From: Actinomycetes bacterium
GTDB taxonomy: Bacteria > Actinomycetota > Acidimicrobiia > Acidimicrobiales > Microtrichaceae
DNA length: 64,000 nucleotides
Direction: 5' to 3'
NCBI GenBank assembly: GCA_024222295.1
Contig: JAAEPF010000051.1
Coordinates: forward strand, 62,001-126,000
Below the pieces are notes generated by a model. That model was not told where the DNA came from, did not search any database, and saw nothing but the letters and a program-made list of their open reading frames with translations. A program made the position numbers and the translations under genes. This document shows, piece after piece, positions 24,193 through 30,873 of the stretch (positions within the stretch are counted from its first letter, which is position 1; each line of letters begins with the position of its first letter).

Positions 24193-27100
24193 TCAGGCGC
24201 GCTGGACGGAGATGTTGACCGGATGACCCTCGACGCGTGCGAGGGCGTCATCGTCGACGCCCTCGGCGAGGGTGAGGTTGGTGGCAAGAACGGTGTCTGA
24301 CACCCAGGCGCGGTGTGCCTCGACGGCCTCGATGACATCGGACGTGGAGTCGATGTGGCAACGAATCCGGTCGGTCACCTTGAAGCCCTCGTCCTTGCGC
24401 GCCTGCTGCACCAGGCGCACCACGTCGCGGGCCATGCCCTCGGCCGCGAGTTGCGGCGTGACCTCCACATCGAGTTCGACGACGGCGTCGTTGCCGGGCA
24501 GGGCCGCAGCCGCGGCGCCCTCGCGGGGCTGCAAGGTCATCTCGAACTCGCCCTCGGCGAGTGAGTGTCCGCCCGCGGTGGCAGTGCCATCGTCGTTGGC
24601 TTCCCAGTCGCCTGACTTGGCTGCCTTGATCACCTCCTGGACCGTCTTGCCGAGGCGGGGACCGAGCACCTTCGCGTTGGGCTTCAACGTGAAGGTGCCG
24701 ACTGAGTCGAGGTCGTCTGTCAGTTCCACCTGCTTGACGTTGACCTCATCGCGCACGAGGTGGGTCATCGGCTCGAGGTCGTGGACCCCGACGCCGGCGA
24801 CGGTGAGGCGCTGCAGGGGCAGGCGGGCCCGCAAGCGGCGCTCCTCGCGCAGCCCCAGTGCGGTCGAGCACACATCGCGGATGCGGTCCATCGAAGCAAC
24901 GAGCGCGTGGTTGTGTGGCCAGTCGGACACGTCTGGCCAATCCTGGAGATGCACCGAGTCGGTGTTGGAGGCGTCGCCGGAGCCTGCCGAGCCGCCGGTC
25001 AGCCCGAGCCAGATCTCGTCGGCCACGAGCGGGAGCAGGGGAGCCGCCACCTTCATCAGGGTCAGCAGCACCGTGTAGAGCGTGTCGTAGGCGTCTTCCT
25101 TGTCCTGGGCCGACACGTTGTCGTCCCCGCCGCCGGGTGCCCAGAACCGCTCACGCGAGCGTCGGATGTACCAGTTGTTGAGCGCGTCGAGGAAGGACAG
25201 GATCTCCGCGCACGACGGCGCGATCTCGAAGTCGTCCATCGTGGCGGTGACGGACTCCACCAGTTCCGCGGTCTTGGCGAGGATGTATCGGTCGAGCTGG
25301 CCCTGCGCGTCGGTGCGTACCCTCGCGGTGTAGCCGTCGGCGTTCGCGTACAGGGTGAAGAAGGAGTAGGCGTTCCAGATCGGGTTGAGCACCAGGCGAA
25401 CGACGTCGGAGAAGTCGGACGCGTCGGTGGAGATGCGTAGGTCGCCGCCGCGCAGGATCGGCGAGGCCATCAGGTGCCAACGCAGCGCGTCGGAACCGTG
25501 CGAGGCCATCACGTCTTCGGGGTCGGGGTAGTTGCGCAGCTTCTTGGAGAGCTTTCGGCCCTCGTGGTCGAGCACCACGCCGTGGCAGATCACGTTGGAG
25601 AAGGCCGGCTTGTCGAACAGAGCCACCGACAGGACGTGCATCGTGTAGAACCAGCCGCGGGTCTGCGCGATGTACTCCACGATGAAGTCCGCAGGCAGAT
25701 GCGACTCGAACCAGTCGTGGTTCTCGAAGGGGTAGTGCGCCTGGGCGTATGGCATGGAGCCCGACTCGAACCAGCAGTCGAACACCTCGGGCACGCGGCG
25801 CATCATCGACTTGCCGGTTGGGTCATCGGGGTTGGGGCGCACGAGGTCGTCGATGTAGGGCCGGTGCAGGTCGGTGGGCCGCACGCCGAAGTCGGCCTCG
25901 ATCTCGTCGAGGGAGCCGTAGACGTCGGTGCGCGGGCACTCGGGGTCGTCGGAGCGCCACACCGGCAGCGGTGAGCCCCAGAACCGGTTGCGGCTGATCG
26001 ACCAGTCGCGCGCGCCCTCGATCCAGCGCCCGAAGCTGCCATCGCGCACGTGCTCGGGGATCCAATGGATCTCCTGATTGAGTTCCACCAAACGGTCGCG
26101 GAAGGCGGTTACCTCCACATACCAGGAGTTGACCGCCTTGTAGATGATCGGCGTGTCGGTGCGCCAGCAGTGCGGGTAGTTGTGATCGTAGGTGTCGTGG
26201 CGCACGAGCTTGCCCTGCTCGCGCAACGCCCGGGCGATCTCGGGGTTGGCGTCGAATACGTTCTCGCCCTCCCAGTCCGACACCTCGGCGGTGAAGCGGC
26301 CGGAGTCGTCCACTGGCACGACCAACTGGATGCCGGCGGCCTCGCACGTCGCCTGGTCGTCCTCGCCGAAGCCGGGAGCGAGGTGGACGACCCCGGTGCC
26401 GTCCTCGTCGCTCACCCAGTCGGCCACAAGCACCCGGAACGAGTTCGGGTGGCCTGCGAAATAGGGCAGCAGCGGCTGGTAGCCGACCTCGGCCAGCTCT
26501 GCTCCGTTGATCGTGGCGATCACGGTGTAGCCCTCGCCGAGTTGGTCCTCGTACTTGTCGACTGCGTTGGCGCCCAGAAGCACTCGTCGGCCCGCTCGGT
26601 CGCCATCGCCGGTGGCGACGAGTACGTAGTCGACGCCGCTGCCGGCCGCGAGGGCGAGGTTTGACGGAAGTGTCCATGGTGTGGTCGTCCAGGCCCAGAT
26701 CTCGATCGGGCCGTCGCCGGGCTGGTCCGCCAGCACCCCGGCGCGCTGCGGGTCGACCTCGAATGCGACTGTCAGCGCTGGGTCCTGTCGGGGCCGGGTG
26801 GCATCGTCGAGTCGGATCTCGAAGTTGGCCAGCGGGGTTTCGGCGCCCCACGAGTAGGGCATGACCCGATAGGCCTCATACACGAGGCCCTTGTCGAACA
26901 ACTGCTTGAACGCCCAGATCACCGACTCCATGTAGTCGATGTCCATCGTCTTGTAGTCGTGGCTGAAATCGACCCAGCGGGCCTGGCGGGTGACGTAGCG
27001 CTCCCATTCGTTGGTGTAGCGCATGACCGAGCTGCGGCAGTGGTCGTTGAAGCGGTCGATGCCGTACTCGGTGATCGCCAACCGGCCCGACACGCCGAGC

Positions 27101-27423
27101 TCCTTTTCGGAGTGCATCTCGGCGGGCAGGCCGTGGCAGTCCCAACCGAACCGACGGTTGACCCGGTGCCCGCGCATCGTCTGGTAGCGCGGCACCACGT
27201 CCTTCACGTAGCCGGTGAGCAGGTGGCCGTAGTGGGGGAGGCCGTTGGCGAACGGCGGCCCGTCATTGAATACGAACTCGTCGGCGGCCGACCGCAGCTC
27301 GACAGAGCGCTCGAACGTGTTCTGCTGCTCCCAGCGATCCAGCATCTCGCGCTCGATCGCGGGGTAGTCAGCCCTAGTGGGAACGCTCGGATACGGCTGG
27401 TCTGCTGGGTCGTTGTCGGTCAT
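24193..27423 (-). CDS. ileS: Isoleucyl-tRNA synthetase, type II (long) form
   Basis: A 1076-residue class Ia synthetase charging tRNA-Ile. HIGH is HYGH inside PPFANGLPHYGHLLTGY (about 50-66), and KMSKS is KLSKK in GRKLSKKLRNYPDPEDVMA near 620-638. NRRFGWDCHGLP (about 84-95), the editing domain in the middle, PVWRSDDPECP near 485 and the C-terminal anticodon-binding region are all present. KLSKKLRNYPDP and the length put it with the eukaryote/archaea-like type II IleRS, the class associated with natural mupirocin insensitivity; that property is known of the class, not shown here. The start ATG (27421-27423) has no SD. The frame stays open upstream only because the 19-bp repeats are stop-free. 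The leader holds those repeats and a cloverleaf element. Confidence 0.95.
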   Translation of the reverse strand: MTDNDPADQPYPSVPTRADYPAIEREMLDRWEQQNTFERSVELRSAADEFVFNDGPPFANGLPHYGHLLTGYVKDVVPRYQTMRGHRVNRRFGWDCHGLPAEMHSEKELGVSGRLAITEYGIDRFNDHCRSSVMRYTNEWERYVTRQARWVDFSHDYKTMDIDYMESVIWAFKQLFDKGLVYEAYRVMPYSWGAETPLANFEIRLDDATRPRQDPALTVAFEVDPQRAGVLADQPGDGPIEIWAWTTTPWTLPSNLALAAGSGVDYVLVATGDGDRAGRRVLLGANAVDKYEDQLGEGYTVIATINGAELAEVGYQPLLPYFAGHPNSFRVLVADWVSDEDGTGVVHLAPGFGEDDQATCEAAGIQLVVPVDDSGRFTAEVSDWEGENVFDANPEIARALREQGKLVRHDTYDHNYPHCWRTDTPIIYKAVNSWYVEVTAFRDRLVELNQEIHWIPEHVRDGSFGRWIEGARDWSISRNRFWGSPLPVWRSDDPECPRTDVYGSLDEIEADFGVRPTDLHRPYIDDLVRPNPDDPTGKSMMRRVPEVFDCWFESGSMPYAQAHYPFENHDWFESHLPADFIVEYIAQTRGWFYTMHVLSVALFDKPAFSNVICHGVVLDHEGRKLSKKLRNYPDPEDVMASHGSDALRWHLMASPILRGGDLRISTDASDFSDVVRLVLNPIWNAYSFFTLYANADGYTARVRTDAQGQLDRYILAKTAELVESVTATMDDFEIAPSCAEILSFLDALNNWYIRRSRERFWAPGGGDDNVSAQDKEDAYDTLYTVLLTLMKVAAPLLPLVADEIWLGLTGGSAGSGDASNTDSVHLQDWPDVSDWPHNHALVASMDRIRDVCSTALGLREERRLRARLPLQRLTVAGVGVHDLEPMTHLVRDEVNVKQVELTDDLDSVGTFTLKPNAKVLGPRLGKTVQEVIKAAKSGDWEANDDGTATAGGHSLAEGEFEMTLQPREGAAAAALPGNDAVVELDVEVTPQLAAEGMARDVVRLVQQARKDEGFKVTDRIRCHIDSTSDVIEAVEAHRAWVSDTVLATNLTLAEGVDDDALARVEGHPVNISVQRA

Positions 27424-27442
27424 CGTGGGTGCTCGCGGGTGA

Positions 27443-27652
27443 GGGCTGTTCGCGGTGGTGTGGGCTGTTCGCAGGGGTGTGGGCTGTTCGCGGTGGGGTG
27501 GGGTGTTCGCAGGGGTGTGGGCTGTTCGCGGTGGTGTGGGCTGTTCGCGGTGGTGTGGGGTGTTCGCAGGGGTGTGGGCTGTTCGCGGTGGTGTGGGGTG
27601 TTCGCAGGGGTGTGGGCTGTTCGCGGTGGTGTGAGGTGTTCGCAGGGGTGTG
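27443..27652. repeat. Minisatellite: 11 copies of a 19-bp unit in the ileS leader
   Basis: Eleven near-identical units follow each other. Two variants, CTGTTCGCGGTGGTGTGGG and GTGTTCGCAGGGGTGTGGG, largely alternate so that a 38-bp higher-order period is visible; one unit has a 1-2-bp insertion. The array starts 20 bp upstream of the ileS ATG and would be transcribed as its leader. It is stop-free on the minus strand, which falsely lengthens the ileS frame. There is no dyad symmetry and there are no unique spacers, so this is not a CRISPR array. Confidence 0.92.
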
Positions 27653-27767
27653 CGCTGGCGCTGGGGCGACGGCGTCACGGCGGCTGCGGCAAGCGGCCTC
27701 CGGCCGACCCAGCGTAGCGGTGGGCCCCCACGACCCCGGAACCAGATAACGGCGCCCGCATGTTCCC

Positions 27768-27856
27768 GTGCTGCGCCACTCGTCCTCCTTGCTCGAGTAG
27801 CCACGCGTCGATCTGACGCGAGGGGCCTCGGGAAATCGGGATGAGTGGCTGAGCAC
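27768..27856. repeat. Cloverleaf-forming interspersed repeat, copy A
   Basis: An 89-nt element bounded by an inverted repeat, GTGCTGCGCCACTCGTCC against GGATGAGTGGCTGAGCAC (mostly paired, with one G-U). Inside are three arms: GCTCGAGTAGC, the strong hairpin CGCGTC-GATCT-GACGCG, and a weak arm CCTCGGGAAATCGG. A second copy at 41687-41775 has the same length and no gaps in alignment, with 64 of 89 positions identical by eye. Copy A lies about 345 bp upstream of ileS on its leader side. It could be a structured RNA or a palindromic non-autonomous repeat. Confidence 0.7.
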
Positions 27857-27942
27857 AGCCGCTCGCCTGTACCGACACCCGCGGTCGTTCCGTCCGGTCA
27901 CTCGCGGACGTCAATCGGGGATCCCGCGCGGATGTCCGGCGG

Positions 27943-28143
27943 TCACTCGAGGACGATGTCCCAGCGGTCGTTGCAGTCGGCGCAGCGATAGGCGACCACG
28001 TCGCTGACACGGAACGGAACCGGATTGTCGTAGTCGTCGGTGTCCGGTCGGGTCAGCAGTCCGCAGGTGCCGCCGCAGTCCACACAGGTGATCGACTCGG
28101 GAACCTGGACCGGGTCATCGGGCGTGCCGTCGTATTCGGTCAT
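27943..28143 (-). CDS. Small zinc-ribbon protein
   Basis: A 66-residue acidic protein with two CxxC knuckles: Cys-20/Cys-23 in ITCVDCGGTC and Cys-54/Cys-57 in YRCADCNDRWD, with an extra Cys-27. The spacing fits a single four-Cys zinc ribbon of about 40 residues. There is no other domain. Function is unknown; such ribbons bind nucleic acid or a protein partner. It starts at ATG 28141-28143, 22 bp after the NUDIX gene stop, and is very probably co-transcribed with it. Confidence 0.8.
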   Translation of the reverse strand: MTEYDGTPDDPVQVPESITCVDCGGTCGLLTRPDTDDYDNPVPFRVSDVVAYRCADCNDRWDIVLE

Positions 28144-28165
28144 GCCGGCCCACCCGGCTGTGTGC

Positions 28166-28939
28166 TCATGACGACTCCCCCGTGAAGTCGGACCGTTCGT
28201 AGCTCCACGGCAGCGAGTCCATGTGCAGGCGGTGACGCGGACCCTCGGCGTCCATTGCGCCGGCCTCGTAGGCCACGTCGCCGTGGTAGAGAGCCGCCCA
28301 TCCGCCCTCGGTGGAGCCCACCCGCGTCGCGAAGTGCTCGATGTCGCCGACCGCGGACGGGGCCGCCATGAGCACCTCGGCCGGGTTGCGATGCGTGGCG
28401 AGGTGGCAGAGCGTGATGAAGGTTGGCGGCGCCATCGTGACCTCGCCGGCTCCGTGCTTTTCGAGCATGCCGCCGGGCGACACCCACTGGTGCTCGCGGA
28501 TCTCGCCGTCGTCCACGGTCACGTCGTCGGTGTCGCCGATCGCAACGCCGACCAGGAACGCCGTGGTGAATCGATGCCTGGGTGCCTCGCCGGTCTCCAT
28601 GCGCGGGGGAGTCCACTGGGACCAACGCCGGATCGTGGCCGGCTCGATGGTGATGCCTGCCTCCTCGTCGGCCTCGCGCAGCGCGGCCACGCGGGCGGCG
28701 GCCTCCAGGTCGTCAGGGGTGGGATTGTCGGGCGCCGCACCACCGGCGAAGTCTTCCGGGTCGAGCCGACCTCCCGGCCATACCCACATGCCCGCGGCGA
28801 AACGCAGCTCCGAGTCGCGCCGCAGCATCAGGGTTTCGAGGCCATGGGGTCCGTCTCGAAGCGGGATGATCGTGGCCGCGGGGATGGCCTCGGGGTCCCA
28901 AAGGGGGCCACCTGGTGATCCCGGCGCTGGTTCGGACAT
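28166..28939 (-). CDS. NUDIX hydrolase
   Basis: A 257-residue NUDIX protein. The box residues are split by an insertion. GGRLDPEDF lies at about 55-63, then about 22 residues rich in Pro/Asp, then ALREADEEAGI at about 84-94, which matches the REUxEExGU core with metal-binding glutamates. This extended-box type with ARVAALREADEEAG is frequent in actinobacterial CoA- or ADP-ribose-like pyrophosphatases, sometimes annotated as nucleoside diphosphate-X hydrolases. ATIIPLRDGPHGLETLMLRR near 20-39 is the first strand. The substrate is unknown. Starts MSEPAPGSPGGPLWDPEAIP. The following zinc-ribbon gene probably shares its transcript. Confidence 0.87.
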   Translation of the reverse strand: MSEPAPGSPGGPLWDPEAIPAATIIPLRDGPHGLETLMLRRDSELRFAAGMWVWPGGRLDPEDFAGGAAPDNPTPDDLEAAARVAALREADEEAGITIEPATIRRWSQWTPPRMETGEAPRHRFTTAFLVGVAIGDTDDVTVDDGEIREHQWVSPGGMLEKHGAGEVTMAPPTFITLCHLATHRNPAEVLMAAPSAVGDIEHFATRVGSTEGGWAALYHGDVAYEAGAMDAEGPRHRLHMDSLPWSYERSDFTGESS

Positions 28940-29018
28940 CGCCGGACCCTACCGCCGAATGCAGCTGCCGATCGGCGCCGCTCCGCCTGCGGGGCATCAC
29001 GGTTACGCTGCGGTCCGC

Positions 29019-29363
29019 ATGACCGAGGACCGACCAGACCAGCCACTGCCCGACGGCGCCGAACACGTGGAACTCACGGTCGACCCGGAGCTTGCATCGG
29101 GCGCCTACTCCAACTTCGCGACCGTGTGGCACACAGCGCACGAGTTCACCCTGGATTTCTTCGCCCCCGCCCAACCGGGAGCGGCGGCGTTCACCCACAC
29201 CGCCAGGGTGCGGGTGCCTCCATCGGTGATCTTCAGCGTGGCGAGGGCGATCGCTGACAACGTCAACCAGTACGAGGCGCAATACGGTCCCATCGATGCA
29301 TCGGACACCGACGATGAGGTGTATCCGCCTCCGTGGGACGAAGACGGGCCGGAAGGCCGCTGA
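29019..29363 (+). CDS. DUF3467 domain protein
   Basis: A 114-residue protein starting MTEDRPDQPLPDGAEHVELT. The core SGAYSNFATVWHTAHEFTLD (about 28-47), FFAPA, then TARVRVPPSVIFSVARAIAD (about 62-81) and a final NVNQYEAQYGPI matches DUF3467, a small alpha/beta domain of unknown function found across bacteria. The acidic, proline-rich C-terminal tail (DTDDEVYPPPWDEDGPEGR) is not part of the core. Start ATG 29019. It is divergent from the NUDIX gene with an 80-bp shared upstream region. Confidence 0.85.
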   Translation: MTEDRPDQPLPDGAEHVELTVDPELASGAYSNFATVWHTAHEFTLDFFAPAQPGAAAFTHTARVRVPPSVIFSVARAIADNVNQYEAQYGPIDASDTDDEVYPPPWDEDGPEGR

Positions 29364-29410
29364 GCTGATCAGGCCGCGCCGCAGCCCCCACTGTTCGCGG
29401 GGGTCGCAGG

Positions 29411-30418
29411 TCAGGCGGCGTCGAAGAAGTCGAGCACGACCTCGGTGGCCGAGAACGTGTCGAGCGTGGTGCCCGTCACCAGGTCGTTGGCGAGTGAATC
29501 CGCGCCGGCCCAGGTGTGGCCGGCGCCCAGCATCTGCCAGTGGGTCACCCGGTGTGAGTCGTCGCAACCACCCCACGTGGATGCCAGCACCGAGTCCACC
29601 GGCGTCGATTCGACCGCGGTCGGATCACAGCCGGCGCGCGCTGCGTTGGTGGAGGCGACAGTCTGAATGGGCAATCCCAGCGGCGGTGAGAACACGACGT
29701 AGGAGCCGCCCGGGGGTGCGATCGGGTCCGCGGTTCCGTGCAGCGTCATCACATCGGTGGGAGGCGAGCCGGGGCATGTCTCGGTGAGGTTCATGCCGCC
29801 CGATCCCGCAACGGCTGTGAAGCGCCACGGCATCGTGCATGACAGGGCCTGTGCCATGGCCGCTCCCGCGGAGTAGCCGGCTGCGAACTCGGCGTTGCGG
29901 TCAACGCACACCCGGTCCTCGATGCGGTCGAGCAGATCCGCGATGAACCCGACGTCGTCGGCTCCGAGTTCGAGGCCGCCGGGCACGGCCCAACGGGGCC
30001 CGGGTTGGCTGCCGAGCGGCGACGCCACCACATAACCGCGCGCCAGCGCCGCATCAGCGAGTCCGGAGTAGAGCTCCCACTGGTCGGGGCTCTGGGTGAA
30101 GGCGTGCAGGCTGACCAGGACGGGGTGTGGACCGTCGCCCTGGGGAACCCGCAGGATCGCGCTGCGTGTGACTCCACCGGATTCGATGCTCAGGTTGCTC
30201 AGCCCGGGCGGTGGGGCATCGGCCGCGTCGATCGAGACGAGGCAGGCCTCGCTCGGCGCCACCTCGACGCCTTCGACAATGCCGCGGCCCTCGGGCTGGT
30301 CGGCCACCACTGGAGCGGGAGAGGTGGGCAGGGCGCAGGCGGAGACGAGAAGTGCGAATGCGGCCATGGCACCCAGCGGCCAGGTCCTGAAGCGTCGTCG
30401 GTCGTTCCTTTTGCGCAT
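29411..30418 (-). CDS. Lipoprotein esterase of the PHB-depolymerase/LpqC-like family
   Basis: A 335-residue exported protein. A basic N-terminus (MRKRNDRRRFRTW), hydrophobic stretch 16-27 and lipobox VSAC with Cys-28 indicate a lipid-anchored product. The hydrolase part has PVLVSLHAFTQSPDQWELYSG near 102-122 (oxyanion-side HG-like strand), RYVVASPLGS, a nucleophile elbow AAGYSAGAAMAQ near 180-191 (G-Y-S-A-G), and TLHGTADPIAPPGG near 228-241 with the catalytic Asp. The terminal His is in GAGHTWAGAD near 305. This is the architecture of poly(3-hydroxybutyrate) depolymerase-like and feruloyl-esterase-like enzymes. The actual ester is not predictable. It faces away from the nrd operon. Confidence 0.85.
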   Translation of the reverse strand: MRKRNDRRRFRTWPLGAMAAFALLVSACALPTSPAPVVADQPEGRGIVEGVEVAPSEACLVSIDAADAPPPGLSNLSIESGGVTRSAILRVPQGDGPHPVLVSLHAFTQSPDQWELYSGLADAALARGYVVASPLGSQPGPRWAVPGGLELGADDVGFIADLLDRIEDRVCVDRNAEFAAGYSAGAAMAQALSCTMPWRFTAVAGSGGMNLTETCPGSPPTDVMTLHGTADPIAPPGGSYVVFSPPLGLPIQTVASTNAARAGCDPTAVESTPVDSVLASTWGGCDDSHRVTHWQMLGAGHTWAGADSLANDLVTGTTLDTFSATEVVLDFFDAA

Positions 30419-30653
30419 CGTTGCCCCGCCGTCGCGGCTGTCCCTCGTGGCAGCCGTCGTGGCGAAGTCTTGTCGACGCGGACGTGGTTGTCACGTCCTT
30501 GGCGTGAGCGTCTCAGGCGTGCCTCGCGGCACGGAATCACCACCCATTTCAGCCTGTGTGGATGCGTCTCCATGTGGCTTGATCCACTTTGCGCGGGCCG
30601 GTGAACACTGCGCGTGGCGGTTTTGGTTACGCGGAGCGAGGTTTTGGAAATGC

Positions 30654-30683
30654 TTGACGGCCCCATGCTCACATGGCTGTAAT
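30654..30683 (+). promoter_or_regulatory. Promoter of the nrdAB operon
   Basis: A -35-like TTGACG at 30654-30659 and a -10-like TGTAAT at 30678-30683 are separated by 18 bp, close to the housekeeping sigma consensus and unusually AT-rich for this genome. A start near 30690 would give a leader of about 185 nt before nrdA. The stretch 30419-30653 upstream shows nothing I recognise. Confidence 0.55.
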
Positions 30684-30695
30684 TACACCCCTGTC

Positions 30696-30743
30696 CCCCA
30701 AGATCTTGGGGTAGGCGGGGCTCGGATCCACAACATGTGGTGT
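30696..30743 (+). promoter_or_regulatory. Two candidate NrdR boxes, centres 32 bp apart
   Basis: The perfect palindrome CCCCAAGATCTTGGGG at 30696-30711 and the 16-mer CCACAACATGTGGTGT at 30728-30743 both resemble the NrdR-box consensus (ACAC-nATATATn-GTGT type). The second keeps the C-A-C and G-T-G-T arms. NrdR sites normally come in pairs about three helical turns apart. The centre-to-centre distance here is 32 bp. They lie just downstream of the predicted start site, consistent with repression by the ATP/dATP-sensing NrdR. No nrdR gene is in this window. Confidence 0.6.
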
Positions 30744-30796
30744 CTGAATCTCCGAACCATGACAGAGGGTGGTCATGTGACCACGCTGAAATCCAG

Positions 30797-30836
30797 GAAG
30801 CCCAGTTGCCACCGGGGGGAAGCGCAACCGGGCTTC
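30797..30836 (+). promoter_or_regulatory. Leader hairpin before nrdA
   Basis: GAAGCCCAGTTGC pairs with GCAACCGGGCTTC around a 14-nt loop that contains a run of six G. It lies 37 nt upstream of the GTG of nrdA, after another dyad GTGGTCA-TG-TGACCAC at 30769-30784. It could shape mRNA stability or be an attenuator, but there is no U-tract. No cobalamin-riboswitch box is present. Confidence 0.5.
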
Positions 30837-30873
30837 AGACACCCGACAGCATTCACCAAGAGGGGACCCGACA

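Noticed and set aside
27443-27652. CRISPR array
   Set aside because: Units are contiguous with no unique spacers and no dyad symmetry, and no cas genes are nearby.
27768-27856. tRNA gene (cloverleaf fold)
   Set aside because: No TTCGA T-loop, no anticodon-arm geometry, outer stem too long and no CCA context. No tRNA gene was recognised anywhere in the window.
27424-27942. T-box riboswitch in the ileS leader
   Set aside because: T-box leaders of actinobacterial ileS genes carry a conserved anti-sequestor block of the GGTGGNACCGCG type. I find none on the minus strand here; CCACCGCGAACA inside the tandem repeats is only a partial resemblance repeated many times.
30660-30873. Cobalamin riboswitch before nrdA
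   Set aside because: No B12-box-like conserved GCCACTG element; the enzyme is class Ia with a tyrosyl-radical site, so a B12 switch is not expected.
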